From positions 1 to 43,330 of the forward strand of contig CAZOWL010000028.1 in NCBI GenBank assembly GCA_964583605.1: 43,330 nt of DNA. The letters run 5' to 3'. Origin of the DNA: CAZOWL01 sp964583605. GTDB taxonomy: Bacteria > Pseudomonadota > Gammaproteobacteria > Chromatiales > Chromatiaceae. Every line of letters begins with the position of its first letter. Within the stretch, counting starts at the first letter, position 1. Below are positions 24,074 through 32,979 of this stretch, in pieces. The position numbers and the translations under genes were made by a program. The notes beneath the pieces were generated by a model. It did not search any database. It had not been told where the DNA came from and saw only the letters and a list, made by a program, of their open reading frames with translations.

Positions 24074-24218
24074 GTTGGGCTCCTGGGCCGTTTGTTGCCG
24101 CCGCTGGTGAAGGCCGGATCAGATTCCAAACCAAACCGATTAGGATCAGGACTGCGCCCCGAAACCAAACGCGGCAAGACCGCTGGAACCATTGGCGGGA
24201 TGCTGCCCGGATGTGGCG

Positions 24219-24246
24219 AGTATGGAAAACTGGGGCGGGCCGTCAA
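24219..24246 (-). promoter_or_regulatory. Candidate sigma-70 promoter of the chemosensory operon
   Basis: On the minus strand TTGACG (24241-24246) is followed after 16 bases by CATACT (24219-24224), about 145 bp before the first start codon. The intervening leader is long enough for further control. No flagellar sigma-28 sequence (TAAA-N15-GCCGATAA) was seen. Confidence 0.4.
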
Positions 24247-24692
24247 TTGCTGCGCCGCAGAACTGCGAACCGTGTTAAAGAAAACGGCAAAAGGTGTGGG
24301 AAACAGAGAGAACGGTCACGTCCGCGCCGATGCCCGGCTGATGATGAGACCCAGCCTCTAGGGGCTTTCGCAGGGGCAGGACCCGGCACCCGGGCCTCGG
24401 ACGAACGCAGAACGCCGACTCTGGAGGAGCTGCGGTTGGACGCTGAGGGTTAGCTCACTATCTTGTTTCAAGAATCTGGTTGAGGCCCCGTCGGCCGTCG
24501 GCGTGAAGGCAAGCAATAAAGGGCGCGATCAACGGCAGACCGCGCCGCCGTCGTGGACAATGCGGTCTCTGCCGGATTTCTTCGCCAGGTACTCGTCAGT
24601 CACGGAGCAAGATCCGTCACTCTGTCACAGTCTGGGCGCGGGAGCGGCGACCATCGACACAGGCAAGCGCGCAGGCTTCAAGGACGGTGGCA
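24247..24692. other. Intergenic stretch between the che operon and the GGDEF remnant
   Basis: No supported gene. Plus-strand frames exist but have no ribosome binding site or domain. The stretch should hold the upstream control region of the che operon and the 3' flank of the GGDEF pseudogene. Confidence 0.4.
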
Positions 24693-26477
24693 TCAGGATC
24701 CATCCCCGTCCACCGCGGGATCGAATACGCAATAGGTGCCTTTGCCCCCGCTCTTTGCGCGATACATGGCCCTGTCGGCCGCTCGCAGCAGATCCTCCGC
24801 GTCGGTAGCATGAAGCGGGAATACCGCGATACCGGTGCTGCACCCATGGCCATGTGGGCCACCTCGCGGTCAAATGGATCGGCAAAGGTCCCAAGAGCCT
24901 TGCGCGCCAGCGCTTCGGCGTTGATGGTCTCCCCGGCGTTCTTCAGCAGGATGACGAACTCGTCGCCACCCAGCCGGCTGACCATGTCGTCCCTGCGTAA
25001 CGCCGCCACCAGCCGCCGCGCCACCTCCTTCAGGGCGAGGTCGCCCGCGCCGTGGCCGTGTGTGTCGTTGATCGCCTTGAACCCGTCCAGATCGAGGAAC
25101 AGAACCGCCACGGCGTCGTCGGAATGGCGCCGCGCGTGCAGCGCCCGGGCCAGGCTTTCGAGCAGCAGGTGACGGTTGGGAAGGCTGGTGACCTCATCCC
25201 TGTGAGCCTGCCGGCGGATGCGGTCGGATTCCAGCTTTGCCTCGGTGATGTCCGAGAGCAGGGCAACATAGTTCAGCAGAATGAGCTCGGGCCCCACGAG
25301 GGTCCTGAGCTCTTCATCAGGAAATCCGAGCTCGGTTCGCGCGCCGCGGTTTGCCTCGACCACCGAGAGGCTGGAGGCATCCAGCAGCAGGACCTGCTCG
25401 TGGGCGAGGTCCAGGATGCGGCCCAACTGGAGCTGCCGTGCCTCGGCCCGTCTGTGGCGCGCCTCCGCCCGCCCGAGGATGAGCCAGAACAGGATGATCA
25501 CCGCGACGCCGCTGCCAAAGCTGGCCCCAGCGATGACCAGGATCCTGGCCGCGAGGTCGTCGCGGCGCGCCGTGATGTCGAGGGCCGTCACCAGATGCGC
25601 GACCCGGCGGCCGCCGGCATCGACCAGCGGGAACCGGAACAGCGCGTGCGTCGTGCCAAGGTGTTGAAGGGTATCGACCGGTCCCGAGTGCCCCGTCGGA
25701 TCGAGCCGGTCCAAGGGCAGAACCGTGGCCACCTGGCTGGCGAGCACCGCGTCCGGCAGGGCATCCCAAGCGAATGGCCGCCCCAGCATCCGCATGCCCG
25801 ACTCCCACCCCGTCCGGTCGAGATAAGTCTTGTCGACGAAGGCCAACAGCTCAACGTCGAACCTTTCGCGCAGTCCCTCGAGCACGTGGTCAATCTCCTC
25901 GCCCAGTTCCAGATAGCCGATCAGACGGTCCCCGTCCCACCATGGCACCACGAAGCGCAGCGTGAAGGTCCCCAGCGGACCCAGTTCCAGCCCCCAAGTG
26001 GGCTGTCCCGTCTGTTCGGCGCCGACGGCGGTGAATCGGTCGATGGTATCGACGTACCTGAGAGGCTGGTGGACACGCAGAAAATCGCCCGGTCAGGTCC
26101 ATGAAAGTAGAAGTGCGTGACCCGGATTTGTACTCGTTCAGGTCCGCGTAGAGATCCGTGACGAGGCCCAGAAGGCGGTTGCGATCCCGGGATTCGAACG
26201 CATCGATCAGCCGCGTGTCCCGAGAAATGGCGCTGAGGGCCGCGCGCAGCATGTCGGCATCCTGGACAAGGGCGTGCTCGAGCTCGGAATCGATGCCTGC
26301 GCGGGTCCGGTCTAGAAACGCCTGAGTCTCCCGCTGGTGGTCGACATAGGTCACGCCCGATACGCCGACGACCAGAAGTCCAACAAACGCAATGAAAGGT
26401 AGCAGAATTGCGAATTTCAGCGAGCGCAATGGAGTCTTCCTAGGGTCGACGGCGCCGCGTCCGAAGCGCGGGAACAC
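24693..26477 (-). pseudogene. Membrane diguanylate cyclase (GGDEF), multiply frameshifted
   Basis: Reading across frames rebuilds one sensor protein of about 590 residues. The N-terminus has a membrane helix (FAILLPFIAFVGLLVVGVSG) and periplasmic sensor helices to about 26130. The frame then shifts to THFYFHGPDRAIF and again, near 26090, to LRVHQPLRYVDTIDRF. A second membrane helix, a PAS-like segment and the GGDEF domain follow (DEVTSLPNRHLLLE, FLDLDGFKAINDTHGHGAGD, RLGGDEFVILL). Near 24850 a third shift leads to CSTGIAVFPLHATDAEDLL and DRAMYRAKSGGKGTY, the end of the domain, with stop at 24693-24695. The intact family makes cyclic di-GMP. At least three shifts make sequencing error alone unlikely. 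An ATG at 26477 starts the first frame. Confidence 0.85.
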
Positions 26478-26626
26478 TCAGGCGCTAGTGCAACAGTGCA
26501 GATGTTCGGAGACCGTTTCCGATCGTTGCCGTCGTCGTAATCGTCACCGTCGTTGGCTCGCGAACATCCGATAACGACAACGAACAGTATCAGGATTTCG
26601 GAGGTGCTGTGGTAGGGAGGCACTTG

Positions 26627-27745
26627 TCAGCCAGCGACCCGGCGAGCGTCCTCGATCACCTTATTGACAGCTTCGATCCAGTCGTCCTGATAGCGATCAG
26701 GGTCCGTCAACCAGCCACCAACCGCTGCGATGGCGCCCTCGATGCCATTGCGCTCATCGGCGACCGCACTGATCAGTAGCTCGGCCGCGTCCTTGAGGGG
26801 ACGAAAGGCCTCCGCGCGTGCCGGCTGTCCGCTGACCAGCTCGTCGTAGAGGCAGTCGAGTTTCCGCTCCAGCATAATCCGCGGCATGCCGCGGGTGGCG
26901 AGGACCCGGCCGAGCCAATCGACCTGCGGTTGCACCGCCTCCGGCTCCAGATCGACCAGGGCGGCGAGCCAGCAGGCATCGCTGTCACAGAAACGCCGGC
27001 CGCGCGCGCCATAGCGCGCCTCGAGATAGCCGAAAGCACCCCAGGCCCGCTCGCCGGCCCGCAGCGCCGCGGCGATCTCCGGCTCGGCCTGCGGCATCGG
27101 ACAATTGCCGGTCTCCGGGTTGACCCGGGTGATGTGATGGCTCTTCTTCCCTGGATCGATCGGGTAGAGCGCGTCGTAGAGCTCCGCGAGGCCGGTGAAG
27201 GCATCGATTGCGGCGCCTACGATCAGGTCCTGATCGGGGCTCTCGGCCAGAACGTGATTGACCTGCCCGAAAAAGTCCGCCCAATGACCTCGAATGCCAT
27301 TGGGATAGCTCGCGTAGTAGCGGCAGCCCTCTCCTTCTTCGAGGCCGAAGGTTTCCATCACATCCCGGCCGTGCAGCGCATTGCCCAGCGTCGCGCCCTC
27401 GAGCACGTAGAGATAGCCGATGAGCGCGATCGGCTGGTCCAGACCTCGGAGACGGATGTGCTCGGCGAGGGCCAAGGCGGCGTCGACGACTGGCGGCGAG
27501 TCGAGGACGCCTGCCGCGTCGAAGTGCGCAATGTCGGCGAGCAGTAGATCGAGCTTGCGCAGGTCCTCGTCCCAGATCGCCGCCACGCGTGGCTCCCGGG
27601 CGTTGGCCAGCTCGCGCTCCAGACCGGCGTGGATGATCGCTAGGGCCCGCAGCTGCCGGACATAGGACTCGAGCGGCAGGCGGTGCTCGCTAAGGGCCTC
27701 GACGAACGGGTGCGTCTCCATCCGAGGTTGGCTTGGCTTGCTCAT
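26627..27745 (-). CDS. Heme-oxygenase-like protein with C-terminal extension
   Basis: The 372-residue product begins (start 27745, after AGGAG) with a helical heme-oxygenase-like domain: LPLESYVRQLRALAIIHAGL near the start, then LIGYLYVLEGATLGNALHGR, the hallmark of bacterial biliverdin-producing heme oxygenases (BphO/HemO type). They are normally about 190-210 residues. A further ~170 residues follow with WGAFGYLEARYGARGRRFC and LATRGMPRIMLERKLDCLY, helical and of unknown function. Heme oxygenase opens heme to biliverdin, CO and iron; biliverdin serves phytochromes. No phytochrome gene is in the window, but the upstream neighbour on the minus strand is comF and the downstream one the GGDEF remnant. 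The proximal His is not certain by eye. Confidence 0.7.
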   Translation of the reverse strand: MSKPSQPRMETHPFVEALSEHRLPLESYVRQLRALAIIHAGLERELANAREPRVAAIWDEDLRKLDLLLADIAHFDAAGVLDSPPVVDAALALAEHIRLRGLDQPIALIGYLYVLEGATLGNALHGRDVMETFGLEEGEGCRYYASYPNGIRGHWADFFGQVNHVLAESPDQDLIVGAAIDAFTGLAELYDALYPIDPGKKSHHITRVNPETGNCPMPQAEPEIAAALRAGERAWGAFGYLEARYGARGRRFCDSDACWLAALVDLEPEAVQPQVDWLGRVLATRGMPRIMLERKLDCLYDELVSGQPARAEAFRPLKDAAELLISAVADERNGIEGAIAAVGGWLTDPDRYQDDWIEAVNKVIEDARRVAG

Positions 27746-27830
27746 GGCGCGCTCCTGCCTGGTAGTCGATGAGAGCACAGTTGCGTTCGCACAACTGATG
27801 CGAAGCTAGGTGCTCGGTGTCTCGGTCTCG

Positions 27831-28619
27831 TTAAGGAGTCCTGGCGACCGTCCAGATATCGATGCGCTCAATTCCGGCGCGGCGCAGCATGCGAGCGAGC
27901 TCGACGACGGTCTGGCCGGTCGTGACCACGTCGTCGACGATTGCGACATGCCGTGCCTCGGGTATCTGGGCAATCCGGAAGGCCCCGCGGACGTTGCGAT
28001 GGCGCTCTCGGCGTTCCAATCCCATCTGCGGGACGGTCGCCCGCGTCCGTTCACAGCTTCGCGTATCGATCGGAAGGCGCCAGGCTCGCGCGGGCACCCG
28101 TGCTATCTCCAGAGCCTGATTGTAGCCGCGCTCCCGCAGTCGCGATCGGTGCAGTGGCACGGGAATAATGCACTCTGGCCGCGGTGCGGCTTGCTCGACG
28201 AGCGCGCGCAGCAGGCAGCTGCCGAGGAGGCGGGCGACGTTCATCCGGTCACGGAACTTCGCGCCGGTGACGAGGGCCGGCAATGGATCTTCGTAACGGA
28301 ACGCCGCGAAGGCCGCGTGGAAGGGAGGGGGACGGCGCTGGCAGCCTCCGCAGAGGGTCACATCGATCGCATCTGGGGTCAGCGGCAGGGCACATCGCCG
28401 GCACGCCCGGTGATTGTGCGGAAGGTCGGTAAGACAGCCCGTGCACAGATCGAGACCGGGCTGTCCTGGGGCGCCGCAGAGGGCGCAGGTCGGGGGGAAG
28501 AGCCATTCGAGCAGGCGCGTAATCCGGGGAGCTGAGCCATCAGGTTCAAGTAGCGGTCGCGCCGGCCGGAGCCCGGCCGGTTGGTGTCCTGACGCTCGGG
28601 ATGGCAGCTCGGGACTCAT
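27831..28619 (-). CDS. comF: ComF family amidophosphoribosyltransferase-like protein
   Basis: The 262-residue frame has an N-terminal zinc-binding region (FPPTCALCGAPG, DLCTGCLTDLP, CRRCALPL, LCGGCQRR) followed by a phosphoribosyltransferase domain with IPVPLHRSRLRERGYNQA, a segment PQMGLERRERHRNVRGAF and the PRPP-binding loop VAIVDDVVTTGQTV. This is the ComF architecture (about 230-250 residues). ComF proteins are needed for single-stranded DNA uptake in competent bacteria, by an unclear mechanism. In gammaproteobacteria comF often neighbours bioC/bioF genes; here they are absent. The exact start is uncertain; ATG 28619 is the first, and a later start close to LLEWLFPP is possible. Confidence 0.9.
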   Translation of the reverse strand: MSPELPSRASGHQPAGLRPARPLLEPDGSAPRITRLLEWLFPPTCALCGAPGQPGLDLCTGCLTDLPHNHRACRRCALPLTPDAIDVTLCGGCQRRPPPFHAAFAAFRYEDPLPALVTGAKFRDRMNVARLLGSCLLRALVEQAAPRPECIIPVPLHRSRLRERGYNQALEIARVPARAWRLPIDTRSCERTRATVPQMGLERRERHRNVRGAFRIAQIPEARHVAIVDDVVTTGQTVVELARMLRRAGIERIDIWTVARTP

Positions 28620-28710
28620 GACTCGCGCGTCCGTGCGGCCAAGGCAGGCCGGCTCACATGATTGACGGCGGCGCGGCTGCGGCGGCCGTCTTCACGTCGC
28701 AAGACCGTGC

Positions 28711-29124
28711 TCAGGCCGGGCCAAGCCATCGGCCGATCAGATAAGCGCCGGCCGCGACGCTCGCACAGAGGGTGATGCCCCAGAGGGTGTCGATGAGCAC
28801 GATCTTGAAGGGCCAGTTGGGAAGCGTGGCCATGTTCGTCAGCTCGTAGGTGATGTAGGTGAAGAAACCGAACAAGGCCCCGTTGACGACTGCGCGAGCT
28901 AGCGAGTTCTCGGCCAGCGCTGGGACAACGGCAAAGTAGAGTATCCCGGCGATGTAGATCAGATAGAAGCCCAACGCGGCCGCCCAGTTCACGTCTGGAG
29001 CCAAGAGATGTCCCAGATTGTCGCGGTAGAGATCTTTCGCGAGGACCCCGAGCCATATGAGATCGATGGCGAAGAACACAGGAACCGTCAAGAGGTAGAG
29101 CTTTAGGTGGAACATGGCGTTCAT
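28711..29124 (-). CDS. DUF2177 family membrane protein
   Basis: The 137-residue protein starts at 29124 after a GAGG site and has four hydrophobic segments: YLLTVPVFFAIDLIWLGVLA, ALGFYLIYIAGILYFAVVPA, VNGALFGFFTYITYELTN and LIDTLWGITLCASVAAGAYL. The family blocks FxxDLxWLG, FYLIYxxGxxxFxVxPAL and TYITYELTNxATLPNWP match DUF2177, whose function is unknown. It stands alone on the minus strand between comF and repeat copy 4. Confidence 0.85.
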   Translation of the reverse strand: MNAMFHLKLYLLTVPVFFAIDLIWLGVLAKDLYRDNLGHLLAPDVNWAAALGFYLIYIAGILYFAVVPALAENSLARAVVNGALFGFFTYITYELTNMATLPNWPFKIVLIDTLWGITLCASVAAGAYLIGRWLGPA

Positions 29125-29223
29125 AGACAGGCCTCGTTTCGTTGAGCAAGGATGAGCAAAAAGGCCGTTCGTGGATCCGTTCCCGTACCCTCTGGTCCAA
29201 TCGATAACCGGGGCCGGCTCCCT

Positions 29224-29328
29224 AAGATAAAAGCCGCGCAGCACGTTCGCTCCGTCGCCCTCTGGGAGAGGTCGGGGCGAGGGGGCAGTTCATGGTCCGA
29301 GGTGGCTCGGCTCGCCCCATGATTGTTA
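29224..29328 (+). repeat. 126-bp dispersed repeat, copy 4 (degenerate)
   Basis: This is a shortened and diverged copy: it begins taagataaaagccgcgcagc, keeps the cacgttcgctccgtcgccct core, lacks about 20 bases in the middle and ends ctcgccccatgattgtta. Confidence 0.75.
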
Positions 29329-29440
29329 GCATCATGGCTGACCCGGTCGGGACCGGCGCGTCCGGGATGCTCCGCTCCACTCGCGCTTGCCCAGGACCCG
29401 AGTGGATACAGATGGTCAGGATATCGCCGAGCCTTAGAGC

Positions 29441-29460
29441 CTGGGGCCTTACGGCCCCAG
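29441..29460 (-). terminator. Hairpin downstream of the GltB-domain gene
   Basis: CTGGGGCC and GGCCCCAG form a perfect 8-bp stem around a four-base loop, 20 bp after the stop of the GltB-domain gene. No T-run follows on the minus strand, so termination efficiency is doubtful. Confidence 0.45.
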
Positions 29461-29479
29461 CTTTGTCGAGCCCGGTGCC

Positions 29480-31123
29480 TTATTCGGCCTGCAAGATCGC
29501 CATGGCGCGGTCGTGACCCGCGTCGGTCATGAAAGGTAGGCCTGTGGCATCGGCGGTCTCGCGGTTGGCTGCCATGAGGTCAGAGCGGTCTAGCTCGTCG
29601 ATCGAGAACTTGCGGGCACCGGCCATGAACTGCTGCAAGCCGCAAGCGAGCTTGTCGGCATAGCCATACATGGCCACGGCGCCGAACGGGATCTGGCTCA
29701 TCTCTTTGTCGCCGACCTTTGCCCGGACCGCCTCCCAGCCTGAGAAGATCTCCTCCGCGCGGGTGCCGATGGCTTCGACGGTGGCGGGCAGCTTGTCCCA
29801 GTGCCCCGAGACCGCAGCGCGCCGCTCGGGCCTGAGGACGCCTTCGATATTGCTGCCGAGAAACCCCGGAATCATCGGCGCTCGACCCATGCACACGAGC
29901 TTGGCATATGGCGCACAGAGCGCCAAGACTTTGAAGATGTGGTCTTCGCGCGCGAGCCCGCCGGCCAATGAGATGTCAGGCGGTGTCAGGCCGCGGCCCT
30001 CCAGGATCCGGCAGTATTCGTAGGTCTTGGCGTGGAGTGGCAGTGACGGCACGCCCCAGTGATCCATCATGTTCCAAGGGCTCATGCCGGTGCCCCCGCC
30101 GGCGCCGTCGATCGTGAGAAGGTCCAGGCCGGCGTCGGCGGCAAAACGGATCGCCATGGCCAATGCCTCCATGCCGTAGGCGCCGGTCTTGAGCGAGATC
30201 CGCTGGAAGCCGAGTCGGCGCAGCCGTGCCACTTCGGCGACGAAGGCCTCTCTGACGGCCTCGACGGCATCCTGGTCGGTCCCGCCTAAGCGGCTGTGGC
30301 GCGCGAAGCTCGTGATCGAGCCGCCCGCATACGCCTTCTCGACGACGGGATCGGTCGGATCTGGATCCACGATATAGCCGCGATCTTTCAAGAACCTGGC
30401 ATACTCGATGTCGGAGACCTGGATCTCCCCGCCGATGTCCTTAGCTCCTTGGCCCCACTTGAGCTCGATGACCACCTCGTCGCCGTACTTGTCAATGATG
30501 TACTCGGCAACACCGTTGCGGGTGTCCTCGACATTCATCTGGACGATGATGGCGCCAAAGCCATCGAAATAGCGCTTGAATGTTTCGATGCGCCGATCGA
30601 GCTCGGGGGCTTCCAGCGTTCGGCCATTGTCGATCACTGCGCCCTTGTCGATGCCGACGACATTCTCGCCGACTACGATCGGGAAGCCGCACAGCGCGGC
30701 ACCGACGGCGAAGGAGTCCCAGTACTTGGCCGCAATCGCGGTGGAGCCGAGTGCGCCGGTCATGATCGGCAGCCGGCAGTGGATCGGACTGGAGCGGCCA
30801 AAACGGGTCTCAATGTCGACGTTGGGGAAGATGCGATCGTCCGGGCTGGGCGAGAGTCGGCCGCGCAGGCCGTGTGCGCCGTAGGCATACCCTTGGATGC
30901 GCAGCGCGTGATAGCCGATACCCTCGGCGTCGATATTGGCCGAGCCGGCCGTGATCTCACCGAAATTTCGCGGATAGAGCAGCTTGCGCCCAACGAGTGA
31001 CGCGAGCCAAGTCTCGCACTTGCCTTTGCAATCCGAGCTGCATAGTGTGCAAAGACCGGATTCGCAGGGATTGCCCCGATTCGTCGTGCCAAGGGCGTCG
31101 TTCTGCTTCGGCGCTTGATACAT
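29480..31123 (-). CDS. GltB-domain (FMN-dependent glutamate synthase-like) protein with N-terminal Cys cluster
   Basis: The 547-residue protein starts at 31123 after a GAGG site. An N-terminal Cys cluster (CESGLCTLCSSDCKGKCETW, five cysteines in residues about 20-37) probably binds an iron-sulfur cluster or metal. The rest is the FMN/3Fe-4S central domain of glutamate synthase: PIMTGALGSTA, IELKWGQGAKD, the substrate loop DGAGGGTGMSPWNMMDHWG, SLAGGLAREDHIFK and VCMGRAPMIPGFLGS. The glutamine amidotransferase domain and the C-terminal GXGXG domain of full-length GltB (about 1500 residues) are absent. Such stand-alone GltB-domain proteins occur in archaea and anaerobes; their electron donor and substrate are unclear. 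No gltD or amidotransferase gene is nearby. Confidence 0.85.
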   Translation of the reverse strand: MYQAPKQNDALGTTNRGNPCESGLCTLCSSDCKGKCETWLASLVGRKLLYPRNFGEITAGSANIDAEGIGYHALRIQGYAYGAHGLRGRLSPSPDDRIFPNVDIETRFGRSSPIHCRLPIMTGALGSTAIAAKYWDSFAVGAALCGFPIVVGENVVGIDKGAVIDNGRTLEAPELDRRIETFKRYFDGFGAIIVQMNVEDTRNGVAEYIIDKYGDEVVIELKWGQGAKDIGGEIQVSDIEYARFLKDRGYIVDPDPTDPVVEKAYAGGSITSFARHSRLGGTDQDAVEAVREAFVAEVARLRRLGFQRISLKTGAYGMEALAMAIRFAADAGLDLLTIDGAGGGTGMSPWNMMDHWGVPSLPLHAKTYEYCRILEGRGLTPPDISLAGGLAREDHIFKVLALCAPYAKLVCMGRAPMIPGFLGSNIEGVLRPERRAAVSGHWDKLPATVEAIGTRAEEIFSGWEAVRAKVGDKEMSQIPFGAVAMYGYADKLACGLQQFMAGARKFSIDELDRSDLMAANRETADATGLPFMTDAGHDRAMAILQAE

Positions 31124-31207
31124 GATGATACCTCGTCGTGATGATGTCTCTCTCAGTGGCTTCACTCGAGGAGCCGTAACGGAAATCAGCCGGCGGCCCC
31201 GGTGCCG

Positions 31208-31333
31208 ATACAATGAGTTTCGCGAAGCACGTTCGCTCCCTCGCCCTCTGGGAGAGGGTTGGGGTGAGGGAACGATCAGGGGCGAGGCGACCTTTCATCG
31301 TCCGGGGTGGGTCGGCTCGCCCCATGATCGTTA
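31208..31333 (+). repeat. 126-bp dispersed repeat, copy 5 (first of a tandem pair)
   Basis: This is a full-length copy upstream of the GltB-domain gene. Its final GTTA is at the same time the start of copy 6, so the two units share three bases and follow head to tail. Confidence 0.92.
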
Positions 31334-31456
31334 CCATGAAAATCGCGTAGCACGTTTGCTCCCTCGCCCTCTGGGAGAGGGTTGGGGTGAGGGAACGATC
31401 AGGGGCAAGGCGACCTTTCATCATCTGGGGTGGCTCGCCTCTCCCCATGATCGTTA
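31331..31456 (+). repeat. 126-bp dispersed repeat, copy 6 (second of a tandem pair)
   Basis: This full-length unit begins TTACCATGAAAATCGCGTAG and ends ATGATCGTTA. The exact overlap at the TTA junction suggests that TTA is the target duplication or a recombination point. Confidence 0.92.
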
Positions 31457-31573
31457 GCCCAGATTGGGCCCGCTGGGCCCCCCCGGCCGCCGGGTGCCGG
31501 CGAAACGGACTGGAGGGTGACCTCACCGTCCGACATTCCTGAGCCGCCGATACCCTAGCCGCGAGGTCGCACC

Positions 31574-32266
31574 TTGTTACAGCCCTCCGTCATCATACCG
31601 ACTCGTCGCCTCGGTCCCCACGTCGATCGCTGTGTCGCGGGGTATCGAGAGCGGCTCGGCGAGGTGGAGGTGATTGTCGTCGAGGCGGCTGATGGTGAGC
31701 CCGCCCGCGGCCCGGAGGGGTCATTCCGTATCACGCGCGATGGCGTTCGTCTCATCTCGGCGCGGGCCGGCCGCGGCATCCAATGCAACGCCGGGGCGCA
31801 GGTGGCGCGCGGCGACTTGCTGATCTTTCTACACGATGACTGCGTGCTGCCCGCCGACGCAATGCGATTGGTTAACCGAGCATTTGCCGAAAGACAGGCC
31901 AAGATCGCTTGTTTTCGGTTGCGCTTTGACGATCCGCATTGGCTGCTCGGCGTCTACGGCTGGGTCACCCGCTACGACTCGCTCCTGACCAGCTTCGGCG
32001 ACCAGGGGATCCTGATTCGGCGGGAGCTCTTCGATTCCCTCGGCGGCTTTCCCGATTGGCCGGTGTTCGAGGATGTCGAACTGCTGCGTCGTGCGCGCCG
32101 TCGAGCACGCGTGCACAAGCTTCCCGGCCACATCGTGACATCGGCGGTGCGCTTTCGCCGCAACGGCATCCTTCGCCAGCAGTTGCTCAATGCATTGTTG
32201 ATCCTGCGCTATTTAGCCGGCACGCCACCGAGTCGCCTTGCGGAGCTCTATGAGAGAGAGCGGTGA
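31574..32266 (+). CDS. Family 2 glycosyltransferase (TIGR04283-like)
   Basis: The 230-residue enzyme has a GT-A fold: PSVIIPTRR at the N-terminus, VEVIVVEAADGEP, the conserved ISARAGRGIQCNAGA with GDLLIFLHDDCVLP (metal-binding DD) and RRELFDSLGGFPDWPVFEDV. GRxxQxNxGA plus FLHxDxxLP is typical of the rSAM/selenodomain-associated TIGR04283 transferases. In that group the metal motif is usually HADT; here HDD. The likely start is TTG at 31574 after GAGGT, as no ATG is near. Neither the radical-SAM nor the partner TIGR04282 gene lies next to it. Acceptor unknown. Confidence 0.85.
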   Translation: MLQPSVIIPTRRLGPHVDRCVAGYRERLGEVEVIVVEAADGEPARGPEGSFRITRDGVRLISARAGRGIQCNAGAQVARGDLLIFLHDDCVLPADAMRLVNRAFAERQAKIACFRLRFDDPHWLLGVYGWVTRYDSLLTSFGDQGILIRRELFDSLGGFPDWPVFEDVELLRRARRRARVHKLPGHIVTSAVRFRRNGILRQQLLNALLILRYLAGTPPSRLAELYERER

Positions 32267-32537
32267 GCGCGCGGCCCGTTGAGCACCGGCCGTCTACCGG
32301 TTCTTGAAGCGAAAGCGTCATGGATCGGTGCGGATAGCTGACAAAAACGTTCGGTATCTTGCAGCATGACAGGACGTAGTCCCTTTCCAGTGCCTGCCAT
32401 TAATCGTGCCGCCGGCCGAGACGGCCGTTGTCACAAGCAGATAAGCAATTGTGAAATAGACAGTATTGCGTCGTTGCTGTGCGCTGCATGCGCCTCGGCG
32501 GCGATTTTGGCGCGTCGCTTGCTGCGAGATTCGGGCG
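32267..32537. other. Intergenic stretch after the glycosyltransferase
   Basis: No gene supported. It separates the glycosyltransferase from repeat copy 7. Confidence 0.4.
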
Positions 32538-32658
32538 TTAGCATGAGATTCGCGAAGCACGTTCGCTCCCTCGCCCTCTGGGAGAGGGTTGGGGTGAGGT
32601 AACGATCGGGGACGAGGCGACATGTCATCATCTGGGATGCCTCGCCCCATGATCGTTA
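32538..32658 (+). repeat. 126-bp dispersed repeat, copy 7 (121 bp)
   Basis: This is a nearly complete copy lacking about five bases in the second palindrome arm (tgggatgcctcgccccatg). It starts ttagcatgagattcgcgaag and ends atgatcgtta. Confidence 0.9.
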
Positions 32659-32738
32659 CAGCATTAGAGCAGTGAGCCGCTGGCGCCTCGCCCGGCGACA
32701 GATAGCGATACGACACCACATTCTCACCGGGGGTTCGG

Positions 32739-32936
32739 ATGGATACCTTCCACAGACGCCTTTGGCGAACGCTGGCGGTGATGGCCGCCGCGCTGGCCAT
32801 CAATGCAGGGCTGGTCATACTGATTGAAGAGCGGTCGGCTAGAGCCCGCTGGGATGCGCCGCACTGCCCGTGCGAGCAGCGTGCTGCAACCGCCATCTCC
32901 GATGTGCAGCGCGGCGATTGTGCTTCGCGCAGCTGA
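32739..32936 (+). CDS. Small single-span membrane protein, hypothetical
   Basis: This 65-residue frame starts MDTFHRRLWRTLAVMAAALA and has one hydrophobic segment (residues 12-29) with a positive N-terminus, then a polar, Cys-containing tail (HCPCEQ). It may be a real small inner-membrane protein or an open frame in GC-rich DNA. No family is recognised and the ribosome binding site is poor. Confidence 0.35.
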   Translation: MDTFHRRLWRTLAVMAAALAINAGLVILIEERSARARWDAPHCPCEQRAATAISDVQRGDCASRS

Positions 32937-32979
32937 TTCGCGAGGAGGCTTCGGTCAGGAATGAACGTCGTCGTTCGAT

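Noticed and set aside
24190..24215. Sigma-54 promoter on the plus strand (tggcgggatgctgcc)
   Set aside because: It only partly fits TGGCAC-N5-TTGC, and no plus-strand gene follows.
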